Source of the DNA: Gammaproteobacteria bacterium
Lineage (GTDB): Bacteria; Pseudomonadota; Gammaproteobacteria; Chromatiales; Chromatiaceae
Direction of reading: 5' to 3'
Length of the DNA stretch: 64,000 bases
Assembly: GCA_009929855.1 (NCBI GenBank)
Contig: RZZN01000011.1
Coordinates: 1-64,000, forward strand
Shown here: positions 1 through 8,422 of the stretch, one piece after another
How the letters are laid out: the number at the start of each line of letters is the position of its first letter
Numbering within the stretch: position 1 is the stretch's first letter
The notes under the pieces: model-generated
Database searches by the model: none
What the model was told of the DNA's origin: nothing
The model's input: only the letters and a program-made list of their open reading frames with translations
Translations under genes and position numbers: made by a program

Positions 1-204
1 ACCTGGGGTTTCCTCATGCAGCCAGAGCGCGTCCGTCAGCACGACCTCGTCCCCGCCATGCGCCAGGTCGATCGGCTGCATGAGCGGCAAGGCCCACACT
101 CGACTGCATCCCAGGCCGATGATCAGGACGATCAGCGCGAACCAGGCTTGGGGCCCAGCGGTCCTCGTCATCGTCGATCCGACTCTGCTGATACTCGTGC
201 TCAT
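1..204 (-). CDS. exported protein, N-terminal part only (runs off the window)
   Basis: An open frame on the minus strand begins with ATG at 204 and is still open at base 1 (68 codons visible). The N-terminus reads as a signal peptide: a short basic and polar start, then a hydrophobic stretch WFALIVLIIGLGC, then VWALPLMQPIDLAHG. A second in-frame ATG 11 codons later would give a tighter signal peptide with RT near its start. The part after the signal (DEVVLTDALWLHEETPG) vaguely recalls the start of periplasmic sensory domains of 7TMR-DISM type, but too little is visible to claim this. Function unknown; an exported or membrane-anchored protein is inferred from the leader alone. Confidence 0.6.
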   Translation of the reverse strand, partial: MSTSISRVGSTMTRTAGPQAWFALIVLIIGLGCSRVWALPLMQPIDLAHGGDEVVLTDALWLHEETPG

Positions 205-568
205 GATTGTCCGAGATCATAGACAAAAATTGACCGGTTTCTCGGATTTGCTGATGTCATCTCGAGACCTGTTGACACCATTGACTCGATGCCTCGAGGA
301 TTGAGGAAAACACAGGTCCATCCGGGCAGGCTCGAAAGAACGTTCGGGGCAACTGAATTGGCCTCATACACAGCGGCTCGATGGTTGACAAGAGGACCCG
401 CCAAGCCTTCAGTCCACACCGCTTGACAATGTGTTTGCACCGTCAGACCATGCCGACGCAATCCCGACACCACGACCTGGTCATTGATCGTCTCCCCATG
501 CGCCTGAGCGACCAGAGTCTGCGGCAACTCGACGAAGCAGCGCGCGCTCGGCTCGAGTGCGGGCTGAC
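205..568. other. intergenic, no convincing gene
   Basis: This 364-bp stretch separates the divergent exported protein on the left from the small ORF and coiled-coil gene on the right. Short open frames occur on both strands, including a 139-codon minus-strand frame, but none has a recognisable domain, a clear ribosome site or the strong G/C third-position bias of the neighbours. It presumably holds the divergent promoters. I see no clear sigma-70 promoter or terminator. Confidence 0.4.
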
Positions 569-733
569 ATGCTGAAGACACGCGAGCGCTTGCGGCAGGG
601 GCCGCGCCAGGAGACGCCACCGCCGCATGGCCTTCCCTGCGCTCATGCGCACTGGCTCGAGCTGGCGAAAGTCATCATCGCACGCCGTTATGTACAGGAT
701 CACTCGCCATTGCCAAGACCGGGTGAGGGCTGA
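569..733 (+). CDS. small ORF, 54 aa, possible
   Basis: A short frame starting ATG (alternative GTG at 557) ends with TGA five bases before the start of the coiled-coil membrane protein gene at 739. The predicted peptide is basic, with a plausible helix in the middle (HWLELAKVIIARRYVQ) and a proline-rich end. The close spacing to the next gene would fit translational coupling. I recognise no family and see no strong Shine-Dalgarno site, so this may be a chance frame. Confidence 0.3.
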   Translation: MLKTRERLRQGPRQETPPPHGLPCAHAHWLELAKVIIARRYVQDHSPLPRPGEG

Positions 734-738
734 ATGCC

Positions 739-1266
739 ATGGCTGACATGCGCGACGAAGCACAGACCGAACGAATCATCAGGATCCTGAAGGCCACCGA
801 GACGAATCTGACGGCGCGTGCGCGCAGCCAGCATGAGGCGAGCCACAAGGCATTGGCCCCGCGCGTCGTTTTTGTGTTGATCGGGATCCTGGCACTCGCC
901 AATCTCTATTTCGTCAGTCAACTGACACTGGAGATCAGGACCATCATCGCCAATCTGAACGAAATGCACGGTCATGTGTCCACGCTCTCGCAGCGGATGT
1001 CGAGAATCCGCGACGAGATCCAAGCCATGGGACAAGAGGTGCGTCTCATGCCGGTGCTGCGCGAGCAGATGCAGTCGCTGGCCGGTCAGGTCGGAGGACT
1101 CGAGTCGGACGTGGGCCTCATGACCGGCACGCTGGTGGAGATGGAGCAACGTGTCGGCTCCATGAATGTCGACGTGGGCGACATGGCACTGCGCTTCAGA
1201 CAACTCAATCAGAAGGTCGGTCAGATCGGGCTGGATGTGAATCAGATGGCGCGTCCGGTTCCCTGA
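739..1266 (+). CDS. membrane-anchored coiled-coil protein, unknown function
   Basis: 175 aa. A charged N-terminal segment (about residues 1-40) precedes one transmembrane helix at roughly residues 42-62 (VVFVLIGILALANLYFV). The remainder (about 63-170) is a long heptad-rich coiled coil with repeated methionine and glutamine positions and no cysteine. The topology suggests a cytoplasmic N-terminus and a periplasmic coiled-coil stalk, though the reverse is possible. No catalytic motif is visible. ATG at 739 is used; the upstream small ORF ends five bases earlier. Proteins of this build often act as structural or scaffold partners, but no specific role can be read here. Confidence 0.7.
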   Translation: MADMRDEAQTERIIRILKATETNLTARARSQHEASHKALAPRVVFVLIGILALANLYFVSQLTLEIRTIIANLNEMHGHVSTLSQRMSRIRDEIQAMGQEVRLMPVLREQMQSLAGQVGGLESDVGLMTGTLVEMEQRVGSMNVDVGDMALRFRQLNQKVGQIGLDVNQMARPVP

Positions 1267-1574
1267 GCCCAAGCCAAATGGCGAGCCCACGAGGCGGCAC
1301 GAATAGGACGAATGAGACCAGCTGGAATGCCTGCTGGATGTGGACTACTGACTCAGCGCTCGCCTGACCGATTGAGCACGACTCGGTTGGCATTGGTGGC
1401 ATGCGACAGCCATGAGGCGATCCTGCACCCCGTTGGGCAGACCGCAAGATGCCTCGCCAGCCTCCAACCGATGCGCGGACACCGCACGCCACTGCGCGAG
1501 CAGTATAGAATCGCCCGGATCCCAGATCCCAGTTCACACCGATCACAATCAACCTGACAACCACAGGCGCTGCC
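1267..1574. other. intergenic, probable promoter region of the DUF3611 gene
   Basis: 308 bp without a supported gene. Near the right end, TATAGAAT at about 1503-1510 resembles a -10 element some 65 bp before the next start codon, but no good -35 lies 16-18 bases upstream. Overlapping short frames on both strands show no family resemblance. Confidence 0.35.
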
Positions 1575-2198
1575 ATGAAAACATTCATTCAAAATACGCT
1601 CGCGACGCTCCGCGGCCTGACCCACCACAGTCTGGCCAAGTCCTTTTCACGTCTCGGCTGGACCGGCTTCTGGATCCAGATCATCATCGGATCCATCCCG
1701 ATCTTGCTGATGGTCTATACGCTGACATTCGCTCAGTCGCCGACCGGACCGCGGGCGGGCTTACCAATCGTGGAATATCTGACGACCGGCGTCCTGGCGT
1801 TTCTGATCTTTACGACCATCTGGTTCTTTCGCTATACCCGCCTGGCCAAGCGCATCGCCGATCCAGCGCGACGCCCCTCCGAGAATCGTCTGGCCCGCTC
1901 GGTCTGGATCGGTCTGACCGCAAGCTCGCTGGCCATCCTCTCCATCATCTTGGTGATGTTCATCGAGGTCGCCCATCTGCTGTTCTACTTCCTGTCGGCG
2001 CCACAAGGCGGGGTGCCAGTCTTCCAGACCACCGGTAACGGCCCGGCAAGCTGGGTCTCGGCCGTCGATATGCTGAGCCTGCTGGCCATGGTGATGACGC
2101 TCTTCGCCGAGCTCATCGTCATGATGTTCAGCCTCTGGCTGCTGTTCAGGGTCACTGAGGGGTCGCCCGAATATGGCGGCGGTAAGGTCGAGATCTAA
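1575..2198 (+). CDS. DUF3611 family membrane protein
   Basis: 207 aa with four predicted transmembrane segments, around residues 30-52, 66-86, 110-135 and 165-190. The layout (short amphipathic N-terminus, then FSRLGWTGFWIQIIIGSI, a loop, and three further helices) matches the DUF3611 family, found in cyanobacteria, plastids and some proteobacteria. The function of the family is not established. ATG at 1575 gives the full-length protein. The gene stands alone on the plus strand, and an intrinsic terminator lies about 250 bp downstream. Confidence 0.75.
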   Translation: MKTFIQNTLATLRGLTHHSLAKSFSRLGWTGFWIQIIIGSIPILLMVYTLTFAQSPTGPRAGLPIVEYLTTGVLAFLIFTTIWFFRYTRLAKRIADPARRPSENRLARSVWIGLTASSLAILSIILVMFIEVAHLLFYFLSAPQGGVPVFQTTGNGPASWVSAVDMLSLLAMVMTLFAELIVMMFSLWLLFRVTEGSPEYGGGKVEI

Positions 2199-2550
2199 CA
2201 CCGAGCCAGGAGGATCCGACCCTGATCGCGCACCATGGCGGTGCACATCGGTGTGAGCCCTGCGTGCGCACGACGCATCAGGATCTCTCCCCAGGGCATC
2301 AGATGCACGCGGCCAGTGGTTGGATCCCCTGCTCATGCACGTGCTCTAACCCATCCAGCGGATGTGGCATCGATCATGCTTATTCACTGACGAGAAGGAT
2401 CCTCATGTTCGTCAGTTCCGTTCTCTGACCTCCTCAGTGGTGATTGACCCCGCGTCCCCGCGGGGTTTTTTTTTGGAGGATCGGACTGGTCAGCGTATCG
2501 CCTGCTGTCCCTCGATCCGCTGGCAGCGCAGGGGTCGGGGAAGACTCGGA
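2199..2550. other. intergenic with terminator, between convergent units
   Basis: 352 bp between the DUF3611 gene and the decayed DsrE-like gene on the other strand. Apart from the intrinsic terminator at 2448-2474, no gene or regulatory element can be supported here. Confidence 0.5.
2448..2474 (+). terminator. Rho-independent terminator
   Basis: A perfect 7-bp GC stem (CCCCGCG / CGCGGGG) with a 4-base loop is followed directly by nine T residues on the plus strand. It is a textbook intrinsic terminator reading left to right. It lies about 250 bp beyond the DUF3611 stop codon, so either the transcript has a long 3' UTR or a small untranslated RNA ends here. Confidence 0.85.
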
Positions 2551-2813
2551 TCAGAAATCGATGACCTTCTCGGCGCCGATGAAGGGCGGTCCGATGGTCG
2601 CGGGGTCACCGCTCTCGACACCCGCGAAGAGGTCCGCTGACGCATCTCCGCGGCTGATCCAGCACAGCGGGCAGACCATCATCCGACCGCCCGCATCCAG
2701 ATCCTGAAGAGGATCTCATCCGGCCCTTGGGCCTTCAGGGGCGCGGCCAGCAGGGTCGACGCAAGGATCAGGACGCCGACGCGCAATCGGGGTTTGATCG
2801 CTAGACTCCTCAT
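2551..2813 (-). pseudogene. DsrE-like exported protein, internally deleted and frameshifted remnant
   Basis: From ATG at 2813 the frame encodes a clear signal peptide (VGVLILASTLLAAPLKAQ) and then PDEILF, typical of the start of a DsrE-fold domain, but it stops at 2679. Shifting one frame from about 2705 yields QDLDAGGRMMVCPLCWIS, then LFAGVESGDPATIGPPF and KVIDF before a stop at 2551. That reads as the C-terminal half of a DsrE-family protein, including its VCPLC cysteine motif. Intact relatives are about 150-170 residues; only about 85 codons remain here, so the centre of the domain has been deleted and the frame lost. DsrE proteins handle sulfane sulfur, which fits a sulfur-oxidising host. 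Family assignment is from recall. Confidence 0.65.
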
Positions 2814-2957
2814 CTGAACGACTCCCAACAGCAGGCTTGATTGGCGTTGAGCGAGATGCGGTGGCGCGGCGAGGACGCCTGGCGCCGCTTGGGACAGAGC
2901 CGCCATGCCCCCTGAGCCTGATGCAGCCGCTCACTGGAGTATCGTCGCGCCAAACAC

Positions 2958-3575
2958 TCAGGGGGCGGCGAGCCAATCGAGAAAATCAGAGAAGACGCCG
3001 CCGACGATGTCCTGATAGAGCATGAGGCAGGCCTCGCGCTCGGCCATGGTGAGACCCGAGTCGATGGTCTTGAGCAGGCGCATCTGGGTTTGCAGCATGC
3101 GCGCTCCTTCCTGCTCGACACGACGCAGTGCCACGACGAATGGATCGAGCAGATCGATACACTCTGGGATGACCGGGGTCAGACGCATCCGCGCCCATTG
3201 GGCATGGCCGAGCGCAAGCCCACGGTACGCGACCTCCGGGTTCAGCGGCGACCCGAGCGGCACCATGAGGATGCGACTCCAGCCCAGCGTCAAGGGGGCG
3301 ACGATCTGATGGCCACGAATCAGGATGGCCGGATTGGATGACCACCGAGTGACACGGATCAACTCCGAGATGGCGTCGATCTCGCGCGAGTATTGGGTGA
3401 ATGCATATTGCTGCATGACATTCCAGCGCGCCATCGACTGGACCCAGGAATGATAGGCCGCGTTGTCGCCCTTGGTCGCTCCGAGCAGCACCGCGATCTT
3501 GCTCTGGAGGTCCGGCGTGAAGCCCTCTGTCGCGATCCGTGCCCGCGCTGGCTCAGAGTGTCGTGGCTCGATCAT
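2958..3575 (-). CDS. hypothetical protein, unknown function
   Basis: 205 aa from ATG at 3575; an in-frame TTG at 3641 would add 22 poorly conserved-looking residues. The protein is soluble-looking and mostly helical, with no signal peptide, no transmembrane helix and only two cysteines. Basic and aromatic residues are spread through it (YHSWVQSMARWNVMQQYAF). I recognise no family. It lies 100 bp downstream of arsM on the same strand, so it could share that transcript. Codon usage resembles the neighbours, which supports a real gene. Confidence 0.6.
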   Translation of the reverse strand: MIEPRHSEPARARIATEGFTPDLQSKIAVLLGATKGDNAAYHSWVQSMARWNVMQQYAFTQYSREIDAISELIRVTRWSSNPAILIRGHQIVAPLTLGWSRILMVPLGSPLNPEVAYRGLALGHAQWARMRLTPVIPECIDLLDPFVVALRRVEQEGARMLQTQMRLLKTIDSGLTMAEREACLMLYQDIVGGVFSDFLDWLAAP

Positions 3576-3674
3576 GCTGTGCGGCGCTCCCGGATCGGCT
3601 GCTGGGATCCTGATGCATGCGACCGCGCGAGCAGGTGACAAGCGCGCGGCCTCGCGACATCGAAGGGCCTTGCT

Positions 3675-4739
3675 TCAGCAGCATCCAGACCCAGTCGAAG
3701 CCGGCATGTCGGTCGCGAAGGGTTGGGCGACGAGGCATCCGGCAAAGGCACCGAGATGGTGGCCTCCTCCGGCATAGGCGTCGAAATGGGCCTGGAAGCG
3801 CGACTCCTGGAGCATCCTCCAGGTATTGCCGCAGACCGCGACGACCTTGCCGGTCGGGAAGCGATGCGCTCCGTCCAGTGACCAGGTCTCGGGATGGCCG
3901 GGTAGATCGCCTCGGTAGGCGACGGCCTGACCGTAATCCTCGCACTCGGGCTCCAGATCAGTGAGCTTGAACAGCCGGTAGGTCGCCGAGCAGAAGCGGA
4001 TCGGGGCCAGGCGGGCAGCGATCGCCGGATCCTGGATGGCGAGCGCACGATCCTCGACCAAGCGCGGATCACTGAAGCCGGCATGTCGGGCAAGCCACAT
4101 GAAATCGCGCCAGTAGAGCGCGCCCGCCAAACACTCGCCATAGAGGACCGAGTCCTCGGCTAGCCTGCTCGGCACCCGCCGATCGGCATAGACATCGGAG
4201 AAATAGAGCTCGCCACCCGGCTTGAGCAGTGCATGCGCCTGCGCGAGCACGGCCGGCTTGTCGGGCGAGAGATTGATGACGCAATTGGACACGATGAGAT
4301 CAAAGCTACCGGGCTCTAGGTCCAGACGGTCCAACGCCTCGATACGCCCCTCGAGGAAGCGCACATTCGAGCGCGCATGGCCATAACGCACCCGATGCTC
4401 CTCGCGATAGCGCTCGGCCACCGCCAATTGCTCGGCGGTCATGTCGACACCGACCACCTCGCCATGCTCGCCGACCAGGCGGGAGAGTAGGAAGACGTCG
4501 CGCCCCGCGCCACAGCCCAGATCGAGGACCCGCAGCCCGCTCAATAGATCCGGCGCCACCAGGCCACAGCCGTAATAGCGACGGCTCACCTCGGGGTGGA
4601 TGTCGGCGAGCAACGCCTTGAGATGGGCGGGCACCGCGCCCGGGGTGCAGCAGGCATCGGTGCGCAGATCGGCGCTGCCCTGGAGTGTCTCGCCGTAATA
4701 GCGCTGAACCTGCAGATGGATGGGGGTGTGATCGCTCAC
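3675..4739 (-). CDS. arsM: arsenite S-adenosylmethionine methyltransferase ArsM
   Basis: 354 aa from a GTG start at 4739. It transfers methyl groups from SAM to trivalent arsenic in the cytoplasm. The methyltransferase core starts with motif I VLDLGCGAGRD at about 71-81. Family cysteines are visible: C30-C31 (TDACCTPG), C58 in YYGCG, C153 in SNCVINL and C250 in RFCSATYRLFK. The latter two correspond to the As(III)-binding pair of characterised ArsM enzymes. The C-terminus ends GSGCC, another potential metal-binding tail. An additional C-terminal domain (about 265-345) matches the longer ArsM type. Methylated arsenic from ArsM feeds arsenosugar synthesis, and arsS and the DUF2064 glycosyltransferase occur 16 kb away. 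The gene sits about 100 bp downstream of chrA on the same strand. Confidence 0.88.
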   Translation of the reverse strand: MSDHTPIHLQVQRYYGETLQGSADLRTDACCTPGAVPAHLKALLADIHPEVSRRYYGCGLVAPDLLSGLRVLDLGCGAGRDVFLLSRLVGEHGEVVGVDMTAEQLAVAERYREEHRVRYGHARSNVRFLEGRIEALDRLDLEPGSFDLIVSNCVINLSPDKPAVLAQAHALLKPGGELYFSDVYADRRVPSRLAEDSVLYGECLAGALYWRDFMWLARHAGFSDPRLVEDRALAIQDPAIAARLAPIRFCSATYRLFKLTDLEPECEDYGQAVAYRGDLPGHPETWSLDGAHRFPTGKVVAVCGNTWRMLQESRFQAHFDAYAGGGHHLGAFAGCLVAQPFATDMPASTGSGCC

Positions 4740-4843
4740 TCAATGACCTCGCTGAAGGATCGATGATCGAGAATCGCGACGCCTGCCGCGCCGCGAGCGG
4801 TCCAGTGTTGGGTGCCGCCGCGCCGCCACGAGGAGGCGCCCGC

Positions 4844-6091
4844 TCACGGCAGTGCGGGCGCAAGCCCACCCGCGCCAGCACAGAGGATGACCACCAGCCA
4901 GGGTGGCACCCGCCAGAAGATCAGCGCGACCAAGGCCAGCAAGGCCAGGCTGAAATCGGCCGGACCCAGGATGGCACTCTGCCACACGGGCTGATAGAGC
5001 GCGGCCAAGAGCAACCCCACCACCGCGGCGTTGATCCCGACGAGCGCGGCGCGCAGCGGGGTCAGATGACGCACCCGGCTCCAGAAGGGCAGCACCCCGG
5101 CGACCAGTAGAAAGGAGGGCGCGAAGATGGCGATCAGACCGAGCAGACCACCCAGCCAGGCCCCGAGCCAGCCCCAGTCGGTCGCGAACATGCTAGCACC
5201 GAGGAAGGCGGCAAAGGTGAAGAGTGGTCCGGGAACCGCCTGCGCCGCGCCATAGCCGGCCAAAAAGCGCTCCTGATCGACCCAGCCCTGGGTGACGAAT
5301 TCAGCTTGCAAGAGTGGCAGCACCACATGACCGCCGCCGAAGACCAGGCTCCCGGCACGATAGCCGGCATCGAGGAGCGCCAGGGTCTGATGCGGCAGCA
5401 AGAGGACCAGCAGGGGCAGTCCGACCAGCAGGATCGCGAACACCGCGAGCCAGATCAGACCGGCGCGCGGATCGATGGGGGTCGGTAGGGCATCCGCGGC
5501 CGCCGGCGGCGGCGTGGTCGCTCGAAACAGCCAGGCGCCCAAGAGACCGGCGAGCGCCAGCACCAGGATCTGGATCCAGATGACCGGGATCAGCAGGACC
5601 AGCACGGTCGCGCCCGCCATCAGGGTCACCCGCGGCCGATCCGGACAGAGACTGCTCGCCATGCCCCAGACGGCCTGGGCCACCACGGCGACCGCCGCCA
5701 CCTTGAGGCCCTGCAGGATCCCCGCCGGGATGGCCTCGGACTGGCTCGCCAAGCCCAGGGCGAAGAGGATCATGGCCACCGCCGAGGGCAAGGTGAAGCC
5801 AACCCAAGCCGCCAGCGCGCCGCGATAACCGGCGCGCATCAGCCCCAGGGCCAGTCCCACCTGACTGCTGGCCGGCCCGGGCAGGAACTGGCAGAGTGCC
5901 ACCAGCTCAGCATAGCCGGTGTCGGACAGCCAACGCCGACGCCTGACGAATTCATCGCGAAAATAGCCGAGATGCGCGATCGGACCGCCGAACGAGGTCA
6001 AGCCCAGGCGCAGGAAGATCAGCAGGATCGCGAGCGGACGGCGGTCATCACCGGCTGGCCAGGTCGGTGGCGGCGAGGGCGTACGGCTCAT
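4844..6091 (-). CDS. chrA: chromate efflux transporter ChrA (CHR family)
   Basis: 415 aa inner-membrane protein that exports chromate in characterised members; other oxyanions are possible. It is a two-domain (long-chain) CHR protein. The N-terminal half begins LRLGLTSFGGPIAHLG at about residue 27, and the C-terminal half has the equivalent SLVFGGGHVVLPLL near residue 230. About ten to twelve hydrophobic segments are visible. The start at 6091 overlaps the stop of the upstream gene as ATGA, which decides it over an in-frame codon at 6148. It is the last gene of a four-gene coupled operon (7213 to 4844). No chrB regulator is present nearby, so chromate regulation is not evident. Confidence 0.88.
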   Translation of the reverse strand: MSRTPSPPPTWPAGDDRRPLAILLIFLRLGLTSFGGPIAHLGYFRDEFVRRRRWLSDTGYAELVALCQFLPGPASSQVGLALGLMRAGYRGALAAWVGFTLPSAVAMILFALGLASQSEAIPAGILQGLKVAAVAVVAQAVWGMASSLCPDRPRVTLMAGATVLVLLIPVIWIQILVLALAGLLGAWLFRATTPPPAAADALPTPIDPRAGLIWLAVFAILLVGLPLLVLLLPHQTLALLDAGYRAGSLVFGGGHVVLPLLQAEFVTQGWVDQERFLAGYGAAQAVPGPLFTFAAFLGASMFATDWGWLGAWLGGLLGLIAIFAPSFLLVAGVLPFWSRVRHLTPLRAALVGINAAVVGLLLAALYQPVWQSAILGPADFSLALLALVALIFWRVPPWLVVILCAGAGGLAPALP

Positions 6092-6594
6092 GAGCGCTTG
6101 GTGGGCGCGAGTCGCCGCACCGGCTCGGACGCTTCCCGACCGAGACATTGGCCGAGCGCGACCCGGGTGCGCTCGGCGAGAAACTCGGATGACAGACGCC
6201 GCTCGGCGAACAGCAGCCCTTGCTGGGCGGTCTGATCCAGATAGAGCAGATCGGCCGGTGCCGGCGCGAAGGGGCGCCGGCTGACCCGCACGATCCGCCC
6301 CAGGTTCACCCCGCGGCCGTCGTCGAGCAGGAGCAGATGCGGGGCCAGCCCGCGGGTCGGATCCGGGCGGGGAAAGTCGATGACCCCGAGCAGCTCATAC
6401 GGGGTGTCGGTCAAATGCACGCCGAGTTGGATGGCGCTGTCGACCAGCTCGACCAGATAGAGTGTCTCGCCGACCGCGGCGCGCAGACGCTCGACCTGGC
6501 GGTGATAGTCCGCCGACGGCCAGAGACCCGTGCCACCGGGCTCGGCGACGGGCGACTCGGACGAGCCATCCGGGGCGTGCTCAGACAGGCTCAT
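6088..6594 (-). CDS. hypothetical protein in the chrA operon
   Basis: 168 aa, soluble-looking and acidic, with no signal peptide or membrane helix. The middle (about 50-130) alternates strands and loops (YELLGVIDFPRPDPT, LLLLDDGRGVNLGRIVRVSR), suggesting a small alpha/beta domain. A single cysteine lies near the C-terminus (GQCLG). I recognise no family. It overlaps its neighbours by ATGA at both ends (6591-6594 and 6088-6091), so it is translationally coupled to the 132-aa gene upstream and to chrA downstream. Confidence 0.65.
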   Translation of the reverse strand: MSLSEHAPDGSSESPVAEPGGTGLWPSADYHRQVERLRAAVGETLYLVELVDSAIQLGVHLTDTPYELLGVIDFPRPDPTRGLAPHLLLLDDGRGVNLGRIVRVSRRPFAPAPADLLYLDQTAQQGLLFAERRLSSEFLAERTRVALGQCLGREASEPVRRLAPTKRS

Positions 6595-6989
6595 GCCAGT
6601 GCCCCGGCGTCAGCAGGCGGGGGGTCGGCCAAGCAATCGCGCAGGATCAGCGCCTGCAGCTCATGCAGGCCAGCGCAGGCGCCGATCGCCGCGGCATCGG
6701 CGCACACGCAGACATGCTCGCCGTGCTGACTGAAGATGGCGGGAAAGGTCGCCGTGAGGTGCACAAGGCGCGGGCTCAGCTGATCACGATGCAGAAACTC
6801 GCAGCTCACGCCCAATGAGGCGATGAAGTCACGCCACTGGGTCCGCTCGGCGAGCACACCGTGGGTGATGGCGCAGAGCGAGCAGGGATAGGTCGAGGGC
6901 GAGAAAAGCTTGTGACCGATGTCCGCCAGGGCGTTGAAGAGACCGCTGTCGGCGTTGTAGACGAAGATCAGACGGGGCGAGTCGCTCAT
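6591..6989 (-). CDS. conserved hypothetical protein with a CxxC motif
   Basis: 132 aa from ATG at 6989. The opening (LIFVYNADSGLFNALAD, then HKLFSPSTYPCSLC) is a pattern I recall from a family of short bacterial proteins of unknown function. The CSLC pair near residue 40 and later cysteines (CVCADAAAIGAC) could bind metal or act in redox chemistry; that is inference. The start overlaps the stop of the small membrane protein gene (ATGA at 6986-6989), and its own stop overlaps the next gene the same way. Confidence 0.7.
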   Translation of the reverse strand: MSDSPRLIFVYNADSGLFNALADIGHKLFSPSTYPCSLCAITHGVLAERTQWRDFIASLGVSCEFLHRDQLSPRLVHLTATFPAIFSQHGEHVCVCADAAAIGACAGLHELQALILRDCLADPPPADAGALA

Positions 6990-7213
6990 GCGCGGCGCAT
7001 TCCGGCCAGACGCCCGAGCTTGAGGATCAGCAGGATCCAAGGCACGCCATGCAGCAGCAGATCGAAGATGTCGAGCGGTCTGACCAACTCGCCCACGGCC
7101 AGCATCTTGAGCTTCTCCCACAGGTGTGGCTCGGGGAAGAATGGCGAGAGCCCCAGGGTCAGTGCGACGATGAGCAAGACTGAAAGCGGCAGACGGTCGA
7201 TCCAGTTGAGCAT
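6986..7213 (-). CDS. small membrane protein, often annotated RND transporter-like
   Basis: 75 aa from ATG at 7213. It has two transmembrane helices, about residues 8-26 (LSVLLIVALTLGLSPFF) and 47-68, joined by a loop containing EPHLWEKLKMLAVGELVRPLDIFD. Short proteins of this type are widespread in proteobacteria and are commonly labelled RND transporter although far too small to be one; their function is unknown. It is the first gene of the four-gene chain that ends in chrA. In-frame codons further upstream would add an unlikely arginine-rich leader. No clear promoter was identified in the 297 bp upstream. Confidence 0.7.
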   Translation of the reverse strand: MLNWIDRLPLSVLLIVALTLGLSPFFPEPHLWEKLKMLAVGELVRPLDIFDLLLHGVPWILLILKLGRLAGMRRA

Positions 7214-7510
7214 GTGGTCGGTCCGGTTGATGACGGATGATGGGAGTCGAGAGCGCTTGGCCGGCCGGTCGCGATCACGCCGCCACACCGACCTGACGAG
7301 GCCCGAGCCTTGGGCGCGCATCCCCCCAGCTCGATGACTCTAATATACTGCACGAGCCTTCGCGACCAGGAACTGGTGAAGATCAGAGGTCCGCGCCTTC
7401 ATCGAGAGCCTCGCCGTCGGGCCGCGCTGGAGTCGTGAGAGCCGGTCTATGCCAGGGCGGGGAACCAATCGGGGTTGATGGGCATCATCTCCAGCGACCA
7501 GGGGCAGACA

Positions 7511-8092
7511 TCAGCCCGCCGCGGCTGTCACAGACTCGATGAAGCGCGCCAGCGCATCGGCATAGTCCGCGGTGTTGGCCAGCTCATGCCCACCACGCGG
7601 CAACACCAGGATGTCATCATCGCCGACCAGCGCCCGAGTCTCATGCGGGTCGACCACGTCATCATCCTCGGCGACGACGATCAGACCCGGCACCCTGGGA
7701 TCGACTGGCACATCCTCGTAGGAGCGATACGCCAGAGCGTCGTGCGGACTCCACTCGAAGGTCGCCTCGTCATCGAAGCGCTGCAAGGTTCCCTGAAAGC
7801 GTGCCAGGGTCGCCGAGGGCCGCAATGCGGGATTCAGCCCGATCCAGGGACGGCCGAGCCGAGCGCTCAGATGACGTGCCCAAAATCCGCCCAGACTGCT
7901 GCCGACCAAGAGACTGGCCGGCGATGACTCGATGCCCAGCGCATCGGCAGCGCGCAGATAATCCTCGGGCCGATAGCCGCCGTGCGTGTCCAGGCAGAGG
8001 ACGTCGTGACCGAGCGCGCGCAACAGCGCGACCTTGACACTCTGTGGTTTCGGCCCACTCGCAAAACCGTGTAGATAGATGAGACTTGACAT
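7511..8092 (-). CDS. YqiA/YcfP-type alpha/beta-hydrolase (esterase)
   Basis: 193 aa from ATG at 8092. The fold starts LIYLHGFASGPKPQS, the characteristic oxyanion-hole HGF of the UPF0227/YqiA group. The nucleophile motif GSSLGG lies near residue 66, the acid near VAEDDDVVD at about 148 and the catalytic histidine in RGGHEL near 170, so a complete Ser-Asp-His triad is present. Members are small cytoplasmic esterases acting on short acyl esters; the natural substrate is unknown. It stands alone, about 70 bp downstream of a small membrane-protein gene. Confidence 0.82.
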   Translation of the reverse strand: MSSLIYLHGFASGPKPQSVKVALLRALGHDVLCLDTHGGYRPEDYLRAADALGIESSPASLLVGSSLGGFWARHLSARLGRPWIGLNPALRPSATLARFQGTLQRFDDEATFEWSPHDALAYRSYEDVPVDPRVPGLIVVAEDDDVVDPHETRALVGDDDILVLPRGGHELANTADYADALARFIESVTAAAG

Positions 8093-8161
8093 GGAGATCA
8101 CCATCACCAGGTGAGTCACGATCTTGCCCGAGACGACTGCCCGCGTGATCGCGCAGCCAGG

Positions 8162-8335
8162 TCAAGGGGCCGCGTTTGACGTCTCGGGCGACCCATTCGC
8201 CGCCTGCTGACGCTTGGCCTCGTCCTCGCGGCGCATGCGTCGGATGACAGCCAGTTGCCACAGACAGAACGCCATGGCGCTGCCGAAGAACAGGAGTGCC
8301 TGGAGGGCTTTGAAGGCCGCATAAGCCATCGACAT
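8162..8335 (-). CDS. small membrane protein, 57 aa
   Basis: From ATG at 8335 the frame encodes one membrane helix (residues about 6-28, FKALQALLFFGSAMAFCLWQL) followed by a basic, charged tail (RRMRREDEAKRQQ) ending in a polar stretch. Stop is TGA at 8162. A positive-inside reading puts the tail in the cytoplasm. It lies 87 bp after the DUF2325 gene and before the esterase on the same strand. Function is unknown; the residue composition supports a real gene rather than noise. Confidence 0.55.
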   Translation of the reverse strand: MSMAYAAFKALQALLFFGSAMAFCLWQLAVIRRMRREDEAKRQQAANGSPETSNAAP

Positions 8336-8422
8336 GTCTCCAAGATGAACGCGCTGGACCTGTTGCCGAGCTTACCACCGATCGTTACTCGGCAAGCATT
8401 CCAACGCGTCCATCAACCTCGT

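Noticed and set aside
201-620. 139-codon minus-strand frame upstream of the first gene
   Set aside because: No family resemblance, no ribosome site and atypical composition; kept as intergenic.
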